From JAXHUH01 sp034211175 (lineage in GTDB: Bacteria; Actinomycetota; Acidimicrobiia; Acidimicrobiales; CAIXPF01): a stretch of DNA of 64,000 bases. The stretch is from contig JAXHUH010000048.1 of the NCBI GenBank assembly GCA_034211175.1, forward strand, positions 1 to 64,000, read 5' to 3'. Positions 50,587-58,293 of this stretch are shown here, piece by piece (the stretch's first letter is position 1; every line of letters begins with the position of its first letter). The position numbers and the translations under genes are program-made. A model generated the notes under the pieces. It ran no database searches and was not told the DNA's origin. It saw only the letters and a list, made by a program, of their open reading frames with translations.

Positions 50587-51564
50587 CTACCAGTCGTCGA
50601 GGCGGGCGAGCTCCTCGTTGCCCTGCTCGCAGTCGGCGAGCAGCGGGCACCAACGACATGACGGGCCGGCGCGGCGCTCGGGCGCCCGCGACCGAGACAG
50701 CAGCTCGGCCATGCGGTGCACGCCGTCGACCGTGCGGGCGGCCGCGGCGTCGAGCAGGCCCTCGGTGACCCGCTCGGGCTGGAAGACGCCCTGCTCGAGG
50801 TAGTAGCTGGCGAGCAGCCGCGGCGGGACGCCGAGCTTGACGGTCTCGAGGAGCGCGTAGAACCGCAGGTCGTCGAGGTGGCTGATCGCGCTGCCGCCGG
50901 TCTTGAAGTCGACGATGACCTTGCCCGCGACCGTGCCGTCGGCGGAACCGAGCGTGAGGTCGGTCTTGCCCCGGAGGATGATCTTCTGGTCGCACAGCTC
51001 GACCCGCGAGCCGCTCTCGGTGACCGGGCGCCAACGGGGGTTGAGCGGCGGCCAGGTCTCCATGAACGCGGCGACCCGCTGACCGGCCTCGCTGCGCAGC
51101 TCCGCCCGTTCGGCGTCCTCGCAGGTCAGCAGGTAGTCGGTGAGCCAGTGATCGGTCATCGACAGGCGACCCATCGCCTTGTCGACCAGCTCGAGCGGCG
51201 CCGGCTCGCCCCGCCAGTGGACCGACAGCTCGATCGCCTTGTGGGCGACCGTGCCCCGGGCCACGGCGACGTTCGGGGTGAACGGCTCGGACCGCTCGGC
51301 GAGGAAGCGGTCCTCGCAGCCGTGGACCTGGCTCAGCACGTGCTTGGAGACGTTGAGCGGCTCCTCGAGCGTGGCGGCGACGTCGGCGAGCTCGTCCTCG
51401 AGGCGCTCGCGCAGCCGGTCGCCGAGATCGTCGGCGAAGCTCGGTCGCTCGGTCTTCTTCGCCCCGAGGAGATCGACCACCTTCTGCTGTGCGGGGTTGA
51501 GTGACGGCGGCGCGAGGTCGTGGTTCACCTCCCGCATCGCCGCGTTGCCGTGCTCGGGTGCCAT
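50587..51564 (-). CDS. PD-(D/E)XK nuclease with Cas4/AddB-like cysteine cluster
   Basis: The 325-residue protein belongs to the RecB/Cas4-type nuclease superfamily. GTVAHKAIELS gives the conserved His/Glu helix, and VIVDFKTGG the D-x-K active-site core. Cysteines in VHGCEDRF and in SCRWCPLLADC could hold a [4Fe-4S] cluster, as in Cas4 and AddB. No helicase or CRISPR genes are adjacent. The ATG has a TAGGTT motif 7 nt upstream and no Shine-Dalgarno sequence. It precedes the DUF4062 and TIR-sigma genes on the same strand, 64 nt away. Confidence 0.87.
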   Translation of the reverse strand: MAPEHGNAAMREVNHDLAPPSLNPAQQKVVDLLGAKKTERPSFADDLGDRLRERLEDELADVAATLEEPLNVSKHVLSQVHGCEDRFLAERSEPFTPNVAVARGTVAHKAIELSVHWRGEPAPLELVDKAMGRLSMTDHWLTDYLLTCEDAERAELRSEAGQRVAAFMETWPPLNPRWRPVTESGSRVELCDQKIILRGKTDLTLGSADGTVAGKVIVDFKTGGSAISHLDDLRFYALLETVKLGVPPRLLASYYLEQGVFQPERVTEGLLDAAAARTVDGVHRMAELLSRSRAPERRAGPSCRWCPLLADCEQGNEELARLDDW

Positions 51565-51571
51565 GGCCCCC

Positions 51572-51577
51572 AACCTA
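51572..51577 (-). promoter_or_regulatory. Candidate -10 (TAGGTT) of a leaderless promoter for the nuclease gene
   Basis: On the minus strand TAGGTT ends 7 nt before the ATG at 51564. The rest of 51565-51716 shows no gene. Confidence 0.4.
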
Positions 51578-51716
51578 CGACGCACCACTGACAGGATCGG
51601 GGACCCGGCGCTCGCGACGGGCTCGCGCCCCCTGCCGCGTTCGGGCCGGATCGCCCGTCGACGACGGAGCCGGTCGCCGGGGTGGCACGCGGGTTCCGTC
51701 GGGCGAGCGGCAGGCC

Positions 51717-52535
51717 TCAGCGAGGGCGGCGGAGGATGGTCGAGCGGGTGAGGAGGACGAACCCGGCTGCGATCGTCCACAGCGCTCCGGCGATCGTGAC
51801 CTCGAGGTTGCGGCCGGTCGTCGGGAGCCGATCGGTGCCGCCCCCGGTGTCGAGGTCGACCGTGGTCGACGCCACCGATCCGGGCGGGGAGGCCACCGAC
51901 GTCGACGGGCCACCGGGCACGGAGGTCGTCGGCGTGGGGGTCGTGGTGGGCGGCGCCGGGTTCGGGGGCGGCGGCGTGGTCGATGGGGTCGTGGACGGGG
52001 TCGGGCTCGTCCCGGGAGTTGTCGTGGAGGGCGTCGTCGGGGGCTGGCTGTTCGGCAGGCAGTTGCGCCCGCCCCGGTCCAGGGTCGGGTCGATCACCGA
52101 CGACACCGTGTAGGGCCCGCTCGTCGTTCCGCCGATCGTGACCGCGATGCTCAGCTGCGTCGTGTTGTCGTTGGTCCAGACCTGCATCTGGCGGTTGTCG
52201 AACGCCGTGAACGTGCGGGTCCGGCCCGGTGCGACCAGAAGCTGCCCGATCTCGGCGCCGGCCCAGTCGAAGACGGACACCGTGGCGTCGGACGCGCCCT
52301 CGTTGCGGAAGCTGAGACGGAACGAGCACGACGAGCCGCGCCCGTCGGCCAGGTTGTCGATCGTCGGGTGGTAGGTGATCAGCCCGCCCACGTCGAGGAT
52401 CTCGCCCTGGGGGACGTCGGCGTCCACCTGCGCCGGCACGGCGCCCGCGATCGGGGCGAGGAGGAGCGACATGGCGAGCGTTGCGATCGCGCCGACGCGC
52501 CGGGGAGTGGGGAGCACGAGACCTGCTTCTCTCAT
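51717..52535 (-). CDS. LPxTG-type surface protein with Pro/Thr stalk
   Basis: The 272-residue protein has a signal peptide (about 1-32; hydrophobic core VGAIATLAMSLLLAPIAGA), a beta-rich domain (about 38-155) and a Pro/Thr/Ser stalk (about 160-230). It ends with a sorting signal: LPTTG, a hydrophobic stretch and the basic tail LRRPR. It should be cleaved by a sortase and attached to the cell wall; no sortase gene is in the window. Composition of the folded domain (NCLPNS, FRNEGASDATVSVF) suggests an Ig-like or jelly-roll fold. Function unknown. Confidence 0.8.
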   Translation of the reverse strand: MREAGLVLPTPRRVGAIATLAMSLLLAPIAGAVPAQVDADVPQGEILDVGGLITYHPTIDNLADGRGSSCSFRLSFRNEGASDATVSVFDWAGAEIGQLLVAPGRTRTFTAFDNRQMQVWTNDNTTQLSIAVTIGGTTSGPYTVSSVIDPTLDRGGRNCLPNSQPPTTPSTTTPGTSPTPSTTPSTTPPPPNPAPPTTTPTPTTSVPGGPSTSVASPPGSVASTTVDLDTGGGTDRLPTTGRNLEVTIAGALWTIAAGFVLLTRSTILRRPR

Positions 52536-52744
52536 CCGTCCTGGGGAGTGGTCACGGTAAGACGCAGCGCGTCTGGATCGGCTCGGGCGAGCGGCCTCGA
52601 AACCCGACCGGAACGTGAACGCAACCGGGGTCAGGCGCCACCTCGGTGTTCGCGTCGCGTTCGTTATGGAGACGCGGGCAGCCGTCCGGGGCGCGGGTCG
52701 GGTCGGCCGGCTTGGCTGTCACACCTCGGTGCCACGATGGGGGC

Positions 52745-53065
52745 GTGGAGTCGGAGGCCAGTTCACTGCAGTTCGCCCGTGCCGCCCGGACGCTCGGCCA
52801 TGCCGCCCGGGCGCAGGGCTGGATGGTGCCCGGGTATCGCTGCCCGCCAAGGGTGCTGGGGGCCGAGCGCACGTTGCGGCGCCGGCCCGGTGGGGGGTTC
52901 ACGGTCGCCATCCGGATGCGGGGCCGGCCGTGGTCGGCCGTGCTCGCCGACATGGTCGAGGGCCTGGTGGTGGCGAACGGGCTGGTCGGCCCGCAGGCCG
53001 ACCGCGCCCGCGATCACCTGTGGGCCGCCCTGGAGGCCGATGGCTCGGCCACCGTGGCTGCATGA
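52745..53065 (+). CDS. Conserved-looking hypothetical protein (106 residues)
   Basis: The 106-residue frame starts with GTG. It contains RAARTLGHAARAQGWMVPGY, an Arg-rich loop, and a beta/alpha segment GGFTVAIRMRGRPWSAVLAD. Codon third positions are strongly G/C, supporting a real gene. No domain recognised. CACGAT 5 nt before the GTG is a weak leaderless -10. It precedes a tRNA gene on the same strand. Confidence 0.6.
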   Translation: MESEASSLQFARAARTLGHAARAQGWMVPGYRCPPRVLGAERTLRRRPGGGFTVAIRMRGRPWSAVLADMVEGLVVANGLVGPQADRARDHLWAALEADGSATVAA

Positions 53066-53143
53066 GCACGCACCGCGGGCGCGCCGCCGGTGATGGGGAG
53101 TAGCGTCCCTGTCGGCACTGTGCCAACTCGAACCGTCGCACCG

Positions 53144-53230
53144 GCCCGGGTGGCGGAACAGGCAGACGCAGAGGGCTTAAACCCCTCGGCCGCTTCCGGC
53201 GGCATGCGGGTTCGAACCCCGCCCCGGGCA
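53144..53230 (+). tRNA. tRNA-Leu (anticodon UAA)
   Basis: An 87-nt class II tRNA. The acceptor stem is GCCCGGG/CCCGGGC, the anticodon stem GAGGG/CCCTC with loop CTTAAAC (anticodon TAA), then a long variable arm, and a T arm GCGGG-TTCGAAC-CCCGC. The discriminator is A; the CCA end is not encoded. It reads the rare UUA codon. TAGCGT at 53101-53106 is a possible promoter element. The following 240 nt (53231-53470) contain no gene apart from a promoter near the end. Confidence 0.97.
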
Positions 53231-53431
53231 CCCTCTGACCTGGTCTTTCCCGGAACTCACGGCTGCGCCCGATCGTTGGCCGATCACCGCTCGGAGGTGA
53301 ATGCGAACGACATGCGAACGGGCGTCTCGCGACACAACCGTGCCGCGAACGGCGTCCAGCGGTCGCTTGCTCGCGGGCGCCGACGCGACGGGCGGCGACC
53401 AGATCTCCGAGCTGGCGCGAGTCCGAGGTTG

Positions 53432-53460
53432 TTTCCAATTGACAACGGATGTCGTAGGGT
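53432..53460 (+). promoter_or_regulatory. Candidate promoter of the remnant toxin-antitoxin gene
   Basis: TTTCCA, 17 nt, TAGGGT, in an AT-richer patch that also contains TTGACA at 53439. GTTGT/ACAAC arms (53428-53432 and 53442-53446) could be an operator. Confidence 0.4.
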
Positions 53461-53470
53461 GAGCGTGTAG

Positions 53471-54040
53471 ATGGCTCGCAAGCGCCATCCGAAGAAGGAG
53501 GTCGAGGACGCGCGAATGAACACGTACACGTTCACGCTCGTCATCGACGGCGACGCCGGCACCGACGAGCGCATCAACGCCCTCTTCGAGGCGGGCTGCG
53601 ACGACGCGACCTTCTCGCATGGTTCGACGATCTCGTACGGGGACTTCGACCGTGACGCCGACGACCTCCTCGAGGCCGTCCTCTCGGCCGTCGAGGTGGT
53701 GGAGTCGGTCGAGGGTCTGCGCGTCCGACGTGTCGACGAGGACGACCTCGTCACCGTCAACGACATCGCTGAGCGTCTCGACCGGAGCCGCCAGTCCGTC
53801 AACCAGCTCATCGCCGGCGATCGCGGCGACGGCACCTTCCCGCAGCCGCTGGGGCGGACCCGAGGTCACGGCCGCGTGTGGTCGTGGTCGGAGGTCGCCG
53901 AGTGGGCCGGCGCCGACCACGACGACGAGGCCGGCGCCGTGCTCCAAGCGGTGAACGGGGCGCTCGCCCTGCGGCGTGCCGGGCGCATGCTCGACGAGAA
54001 GGGTCTGCTCCGACTCATCGAGGTGGCTACCGCGGGCTGA
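53471..54040 (+). CDS. Antitoxin-like HTH protein joined to the remnant N-terminus of a lost toxin
   Basis: The 189-codon frame has two parts. Residues 1-15 (MARKRHPKKEVEDAR) look like the start of a small HicA-like basic toxin family that I recall as usually encoded just upstream of such proteins. Residues 16-189 (from ATG 53516) are the partner: a HicB-like N-terminus MNTYTFTLVIDGD with the EAGCDDATF motif, then a helix-turn-helix (VTVNDIAERLDRSRQSVNQLIAG) and a Trp-rich segment. The toxin body appears deleted, leaving an in-frame fusion. GAGGA 8 nt before ATG 53516 would let the antitoxin start by itself. Confidence 0.7.
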   Translation: MARKRHPKKEVEDARMNTYTFTLVIDGDAGTDERINALFEAGCDDATFSHGSTISYGDFDRDADDLLEAVLSAVEVVESVEGLRVRRVDEDDLVTVNDIAERLDRSRQSVNQLIAGDRGDGTFPQPLGRTRGHGRVWSWSEVAEWAGADHDDEAGAVLQAVNGALALRRAGRMLDEKGLLRLIEVATAG

Positions 54041-54228
54041 CGGCCGAAACGACGCAAACCCAGCAGCCGACCGTCCGGACGTCTACTGGGTTCACTTCCG
54101 CAGGCCCTGGGCCCTCGGCTGGTCTCAGCCTCGCATGGTCGCCGTCGCTTGCCAACGGCCGGCTGCGCCACCACAGCGGACGACGTTGCGGAACTGGCGC
54201 GAACTCGGGACCTCGACGCGGCGCCGGT
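54041..54228. other. Intergenic gap with nothing recognised
   Basis: This 188-nt convergent gap between the antitoxin-like gene and the P450 gene holds no credible ORF, strong hairpin or RNA signature that I can see. Confidence 0.5.
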
Positions 54229-55491
54229 TCAGCCCGCCCGGCGGTCGGCGGTGACGGTCGGCCCAACCCTCATCTCGAGCGACTCGGGGCCGCGGAACAG
54301 GACCCGGCTGCGGTACTCGACCGGGCCCGTGAGCTCGAGGCGTGGGTAGCGGCGGGCCATCTCGCCGAACAGGACCTCGATCTCGGCGGTGGCGAGAGCG
54401 GCGCCGAGGCAGTGGTGGATCCCGGCGCCGAACGACAGTGGGCGTGCGCCGGTGCGGCGCGGGTCGAGCCGATCGGGGTCGGCGTAGACCTCCGGATCGC
54501 GGTTCGCCGCGCCCGCAACCGCCAGGATCGGCGCGCCGGCCGGGATCGTCTCCCCGCCGACGACGACGTCGTCGACGGCGAGGCGGCTGATGAACTGGAT
54601 CGACGTGTCGTAGCGCAGCAGCTCGGTCGCCAGCCCCTCCACGAGACCCGGGCTCGTGCGGAGGAGCTCCCACTGGTCGGGGTGGGCGGCGAAGGCGGCG
54701 ACCGCGTTGGCGATCAGGTTGGACGTCGTCTCGAACCCGGCGACGAACAGCAGCAGGGCCATGTCGACGAGCTCGGCGTCATCGAGCGGGTCGTCGCCGT
54801 CGTCGGCGGCGAGTGCGCTGAGGAGGTCGTCGGCCGGCGTCGAGCGACGCGCCGCGATCAGGTCGGCGAAGTACGGGGCGGCCTGCTCGTAGGCCGCGTC
54901 GGCGTCGGCCCGCTGCTCACGGGTCGTCGCCAGCTCCAGGCACTGGGTGAGCGCGAGCATCGGGTCCCGGAACCACCCGAGGTCGTCGTGGGGCACGCCG
55001 AGCAGCTCGCCGATCACCTGCACCGGCAGCGTGAACGCGATGCGCTCGACGACGTCGCCGCCGCCGTCACGCTCGAAGCCGTCGAGCAGCTCGCCGACCA
55101 TCGCCACGATCGAGTGGCGCAGCGCCTCGACCCGGCGGGGCGTGAACGAGCGGGCCACCCGGCGGCGCAGCCGCGTGTGGAGCGGCGGGTCCACCATCAG
55201 CATCATCCGGCTCACGCCGACCGTCGACGAGTGGTTGCGCCACGACGAGCTGATGCCGTCGAGGCTCTCGGCGAAGCGCTTCGGGACCGCCGGGTCCCGC
55301 ACCACCGCGTGGCAATCCTCGTAGCGGGTCAGCAGCCACATGCCCCGCAGCATCTCGCTGCGATGAACCGGCGCTACGTCGCGCAGCCGGTGGTAGAGCG
55401 GATAGGGGTTCTGCCTGCCCTCCTCGGTGAAGAGCAGGTCGTGCACGGCCGCCTCGGCAGCCTCCGCTCCGTCGGGATGCACCGTCGGCAT
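54229..55491 (-). CDS. Cytochrome P450
   Basis: The 420-residue soluble bacterial P450 has the I-helix motif AGFET (251-255), ExxR at E290-R293 (TELLRYDTS) and the heme loop FGAGIHHCLG with Cys361 as ligand. It needs a ferredoxin and reductase, neither of which is adjacent. The gene next upstream on the same strand is a 2-oxoglutarate oxygenase 166 nt away, so the two could share a pathway; the substrate is unknown. Confidence 0.95.
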   Translation of the reverse strand: MPTVHPDGAEAAEAAVHDLLFTEEGRQNPYPLYHRLRDVAPVHRSEMLRGMWLLTRYEDCHAVVRDPAVPKRFAESLDGISSSWRNHSSTVGVSRMMLMVDPPLHTRLRRRVARSFTPRRVEALRHSIVAMVGELLDGFERDGGGDVVERIAFTLPVQVIGELLGVPHDDLGWFRDPMLALTQCLELATTREQRADADAAYEQAAPYFADLIAARRSTPADDLLSALAADDGDDPLDDAELVDMALLLFVAGFETTSNLIANAVAAFAAHPDQWELLRTSPGLVEGLATELLRYDTSIQFISRLAVDDVVVGGETIPAGAPILAVAGAANRDPEVYADPDRLDPRRTGARPLSFGAGIHHCLGAALATAEIEVLFGEMARRYPRLELTGPVEYRSRVLFRGPESLEMRVGPTVTADRRAG

Positions 55492-55657
55492 GGGGGACGT
55501 CTCCTGGGTCGATCGTCACGCACCCCTTGCGTCGTGGCGAGGGTGCGCACGGTCGTTCCCTACGTCCCGACCCCGCTGATCGGTTCGCCCCGACGGAGCG
55601 GCGGTCATCGCGGGGAGCGGCGCCCGTTGCCGAAGGCGTCGGCCAGCGCCGCCGCGG

Positions 55658-56719
55658 TCAGTCGGCCGGTGTGTGGAGGTCCGGGTGGTGGCGGGCGACG
55701 AGGTCGGGGTAGCTGCGGGTGAAGTAGTTCCACAGCTGCTCGCCATAGGTCGGTGCCGACGCCGAGGTGGTGCCCCGGGCGCCACCGAGCAGCTCGTCGT
55801 GGCGGGCCATGAACCCGGCATCGCGGTGGTGGGGGCTGGCGGCGACGGCGGCGGCGAAGCTCGCGTCGAGCGGCAGCGGCGAGAGGGTGGTCGTGAGCCC
55901 GGGGCCGTGGAAGTAGCCCGACGAGTAGCGCTCCTCGGTGGCGATCACCCGGTGGGTCGTGGCCACGAAGTAGTTGCCGGTCATCGACTGGAGCATCTCG
56001 CCGATGTTCACGACGACGGCGTCGTCATCCGCCGGCACGTCGATCCACTCGTCGTGCTGGTTCCGCACCTGGAGCCCACGGACGCCGTGCTGCCACAGCA
56101 GCGTGAGGAAGCCGGTGTCGTGGTGTGCGTTCACCCCCGCCTCGCCGGCCGGCGTCGGCGGGTAGTGGATCAGCTTGACCAGCGACATCCGGTCGTCGCC
56201 GAACCGCTCCTCGAGATGGCCCGGGGCCAGCCCGAGGGCCACGCTCATGGCGCCCATCAGCTCGTCGGCGAGGGCGGCCATCTCGGCCTGGAACCGCTCG
56301 ACCAGGCCCCGGAAACCCGGTAGCTCGTCCTCGTCGAGCCACTGGTTCGGGCCCTCCAGCCGGAGGTAGACGGGCTCGTCCCCGGTAGGTCGATGGGGCG
56401 GTAGCTCGGTCCAGACGTCGATCTGCTCGCGGTGGTCGACCCGGGCGTCGGTCAGCTCGGCCCCGACGCGCTCCCAGCCCCGGAACCACGGCGACCGCGA
56501 CTTGTCGATCCGGGCCTTGGTCGCCTCGGGGAGCGCGAAGAACGCCTGCAGTGAGGCGAAGTAGTCGCGCAGGAACGCCGGGTCGATCCCGTGGTCGACG
56601 ATGCGGAAGAACCCGACCTCGTGGCAGATCGACCGGAGCCGGTCGGCGAAGCCCGCCCGGTCGGCGGTCGGCCCGCTCCAGTCGGTGAGCGACACGACGG
56701 GGATCTCCTGGAACGCCAC
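55658..56719 (-). CDS. 2-oxoglutarate/Fe(II)-dependent oxygenase (isopenicillin N synthase-like)
   Basis: The 353-residue protein has an N-terminal DIOX_N-type region (IPVVSLTDWSGP; VGFFRIVDHGID) and a C-terminal jelly roll. The iron triad is H199-x-D201 (NAHHDTG) and H256 (TTHRVI), and RYS (R264, S266) is the 2-oxoglutarate site. This is the plant/fungal-like IPNS superfamily branch. GTG start; TAGCGT on the minus strand ends 6 nt upstream, so leaderless. Divergent from a small gene at 56817. Confidence 0.92.
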   Translation of the reverse strand: MAFQEIPVVSLTDWSGPTADRAGFADRLRSICHEVGFFRIVDHGIDPAFLRDYFASLQAFFALPEATKARIDKSRSPWFRGWERVGAELTDARVDHREQIDVWTELPPHRPTGDEPVYLRLEGPNQWLDEDELPGFRGLVERFQAEMAALADELMGAMSVALGLAPGHLEERFGDDRMSLVKLIHYPPTPAGEAGVNAHHDTGFLTLLWQHGVRGLQVRNQHDEWIDVPADDDAVVVNIGEMLQSMTGNYFVATTHRVIATEERYSSGYFHGPGLTTTLSPLPLDASFAAAVAASPHHRDAGFMARHDELLGGARGTTSASAPTYGEQLWNYFTRSYPDLVARHHPDLHTPAD

Positions 56720-56725
56720 GGCGCA

Positions 56726-56731
56726 ACGCTA
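56726..56731 (-). promoter_or_regulatory. Candidate -10 (TAGCGT) of a leaderless promoter
   Basis: Minus-strand TAGCGT ends 6 nt before the GTG start of the 2-oxoglutarate oxygenase. Confidence 0.4.
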
Positions 56732-56816
56732 CCGACGACCGTGGCGTCGTGTCGGGGCACCGCCCACCGCCGCAACGGCGTTGACACCGTCGGTGCGAGG
56801 GGCCACGTTGGGACCC

Positions 56817-57088
56817 GTGAGCGCCGACGACGATCCCGTCACGACGGCCGCGGAGCTGCGGGTCGAGCTGGCCGAGGTCCACGCCGAGCTCGCGGCGCTG
56901 CCCCGCGACGCGTTCGCGGCACGAGCCCCGCTCCTCGAACGCCGCGACCTGCTGTCGCGCCGCCTGCGGGAGCAGGAGCCCGCCGACCCCGACGTGGCAA
57001 CACGGTGGGCGGAGCGGGCGGTCGATCGTGCCCCACGTCGAGGCCGTACCTCCCGTCCGCGATCGACGGCGAAGGGATGTCGTCCTAG
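56817..57088 (+). pseudogene. Small helical protein with an apparent single-base frameshift
   Basis: GTG at 56817 opens a frame encoding a helical protein (TAAELRVELAEVHAELAALP... RLREQE) with strong G/C third positions up to about 57020. Beyond that the frame loses codon bias. The frame ending at the TAG at 57086-57088 shows near-perfect bias and encodes SCPTSRPYLPSAIDGEGMSS. Adding one G in the run at 57020-57021 joins them into a protein of about 91 residues. This is either a real frameshift or a sequencing error. The family is unnamed as far as I can tell. Confidence 0.5.
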
Positions 57089-57279
57089 CCGGGCGGGTTG
57101 CGTCGTTCGCCCGGGGATCGCTCGCCGGCGAGGTGCCCTTCCTCTCGTAGCCACGCCGCGACGCCGACGTGCGCCGCCAGGCTCGTGGGCGCGCAGGTCG
57201 GGGCTTCGGGCTCTGGTGTCGGTTCGATCGCGGGCGGACACTCGATGGGACCGCGAACGACCTGGTGAGGTGAGCAGGG

Positions 57280-58068
57280 ATGAAGGCGAAGCGCCTGGCC
57301 GCTGCCGCCGCCGTCGTGGGCGCGTCGGCGGCCGCCTACGAACGCTGGCTGAAGCCGTGGCAGCAACGATGGGGAGCGACCGACGAGGAGCTCGCGCTGG
57401 TGTTGCCCGGCGATGATCTGGTGGCGGAGCCCGCCACCCAGGTGACCCGGGCGATCACGATCGGCGCCACCCGTGAGCAGGTGTGGCCCTGGCTCGTGCA
57501 ACTCGGCGCCGACCGTGGCGGCTTCTACACCTACGACCGGCTGGAGAACCTGTTCGGTCTCGGCATCCACAGCGCGGACGACATCGTCGAGGAGTGGCAG
57601 GACCTGCAGATCGGCGACGTCGTCCATGCCGATCGTGGCCGGACCGGCGGCTGGTACGTCGCGGAGCTGCGCCCGCGGGAGGTGCTGGTGCTCGAGGTCG
57701 GCGACCTCGACGCCGGCCGTCCGCTCCGACGCGACGAGGACCTGCGCTGGGAGTTCCAGTGGACCTTCGCGCTGCGCGACGCGCCCGGCGGTGGGACCCG
57801 GCTCCTGGTGCGCGAGCGGGTTGCGTTCGACAGCGTGATCACCAGGGCGCTCATGGCCCCGGTCGGGTTCGTCAGCTTCGTGATGACGCGCGGCATGTTG
57901 CTCGGCATCAAGGCACGGGTGGAAGCCCGGCGCGAACCGGCGCCCGTCCTCCGGTTCCCGACGCCGGCGTCCGGGTCGGCTGACCGCACGATCGGGCCCG
58001 GTCGGGCGCCGAGGCCGCCCCGGAGCGCCGATCGTGTCGGCCCGGTCCCGGGCACGGGGAGGTGGTGA
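57280..58068 (+). CDS. SRPBCC (START-like) family protein
   Basis: The 262-residue protein has an N-terminal hydrophobic/Ala-rich segment (about 5-22) and an SRPBCC-type domain (about 55-205; TRAITIGATREQVWPWLVQLGADRGGFYTYDRLENLFG, then LLVRERVAF). The C-terminus is Arg/Pro-rich and unconserved-looking. Such domains bind hydrophobic ligands; no ligand can be assigned. A GAGGTGAGCAGGG site precedes the ATG. It is followed 1 nt later by a tiny membrane protein gene. Confidence 0.82.
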   Translation: MKAKRLAAAAAVVGASAAAYERWLKPWQQRWGATDEELALVLPGDDLVAEPATQVTRAITIGATREQVWPWLVQLGADRGGFYTYDRLENLFGLGIHSADDIVEEWQDLQIGDVVHADRGRTGGWYVAELRPREVLVLEVGDLDAGRPLRRDEDLRWEFQWTFALRDAPGGGTRLLVRERVAFDSVITRALMAPVGFVSFVMTRGMLLGIKARVEARREPAPVLRFPTPASGSADRTIGPGRAPRPPRSADRVGPVPGTGRW

Positions 58069-58069
58069 C

Positions 58070-58249
58070 GTGTCCCGCCGAGCCGATGGTGGGCATGCGA
58101 GCGGCGACAACCGGCACCTCGGGTGGCTCGGGTTCCTCGGACTGATGGGGTTCTCGGGGTTCCAGAACCCGCTCGGGTTCCTGTTCTTCGGGTTCCTGCT
58201 GTTCTTCTGGCACTGGCGGCCACGCCGTCCCGCGACCGGATCGTCCTGA
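58070..58249 (+). CDS. Small membrane protein (59 residues)
   Basis: GTG start with GGGAGGTGG upstream, immediately after the SRPBCC gene. The hydrophilic N-terminus is followed by a Gly/Leu/Phe-rich hydrophobic stretch (LGWLGFLGLMGFSGF, then LGFLFFGFLLFFWHW) ending in a basic tail, giving one or two membrane passes. Resembles short Gly/Phe-rich membrane proteins of unknown role. Co-expression with the SRPBCC protein is likely. Confidence 0.65.
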   Translation: MSRRADGGHASGDNRHLGWLGFLGLMGFSGFQNPLGFLFFGFLLFFWHWRPRRPATGSS

Positions 58250-58293
58250 CGACCACACCCGCCCCCGCCGTCGGCGCCGACGCCCCGGCCGGC

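Noticed and set aside
53144..54040. Integrated element using tRNA-Leu as attachment site
   Set aside because: No integrase gene and no repeat of the tRNA 3' end was found downstream in the window.
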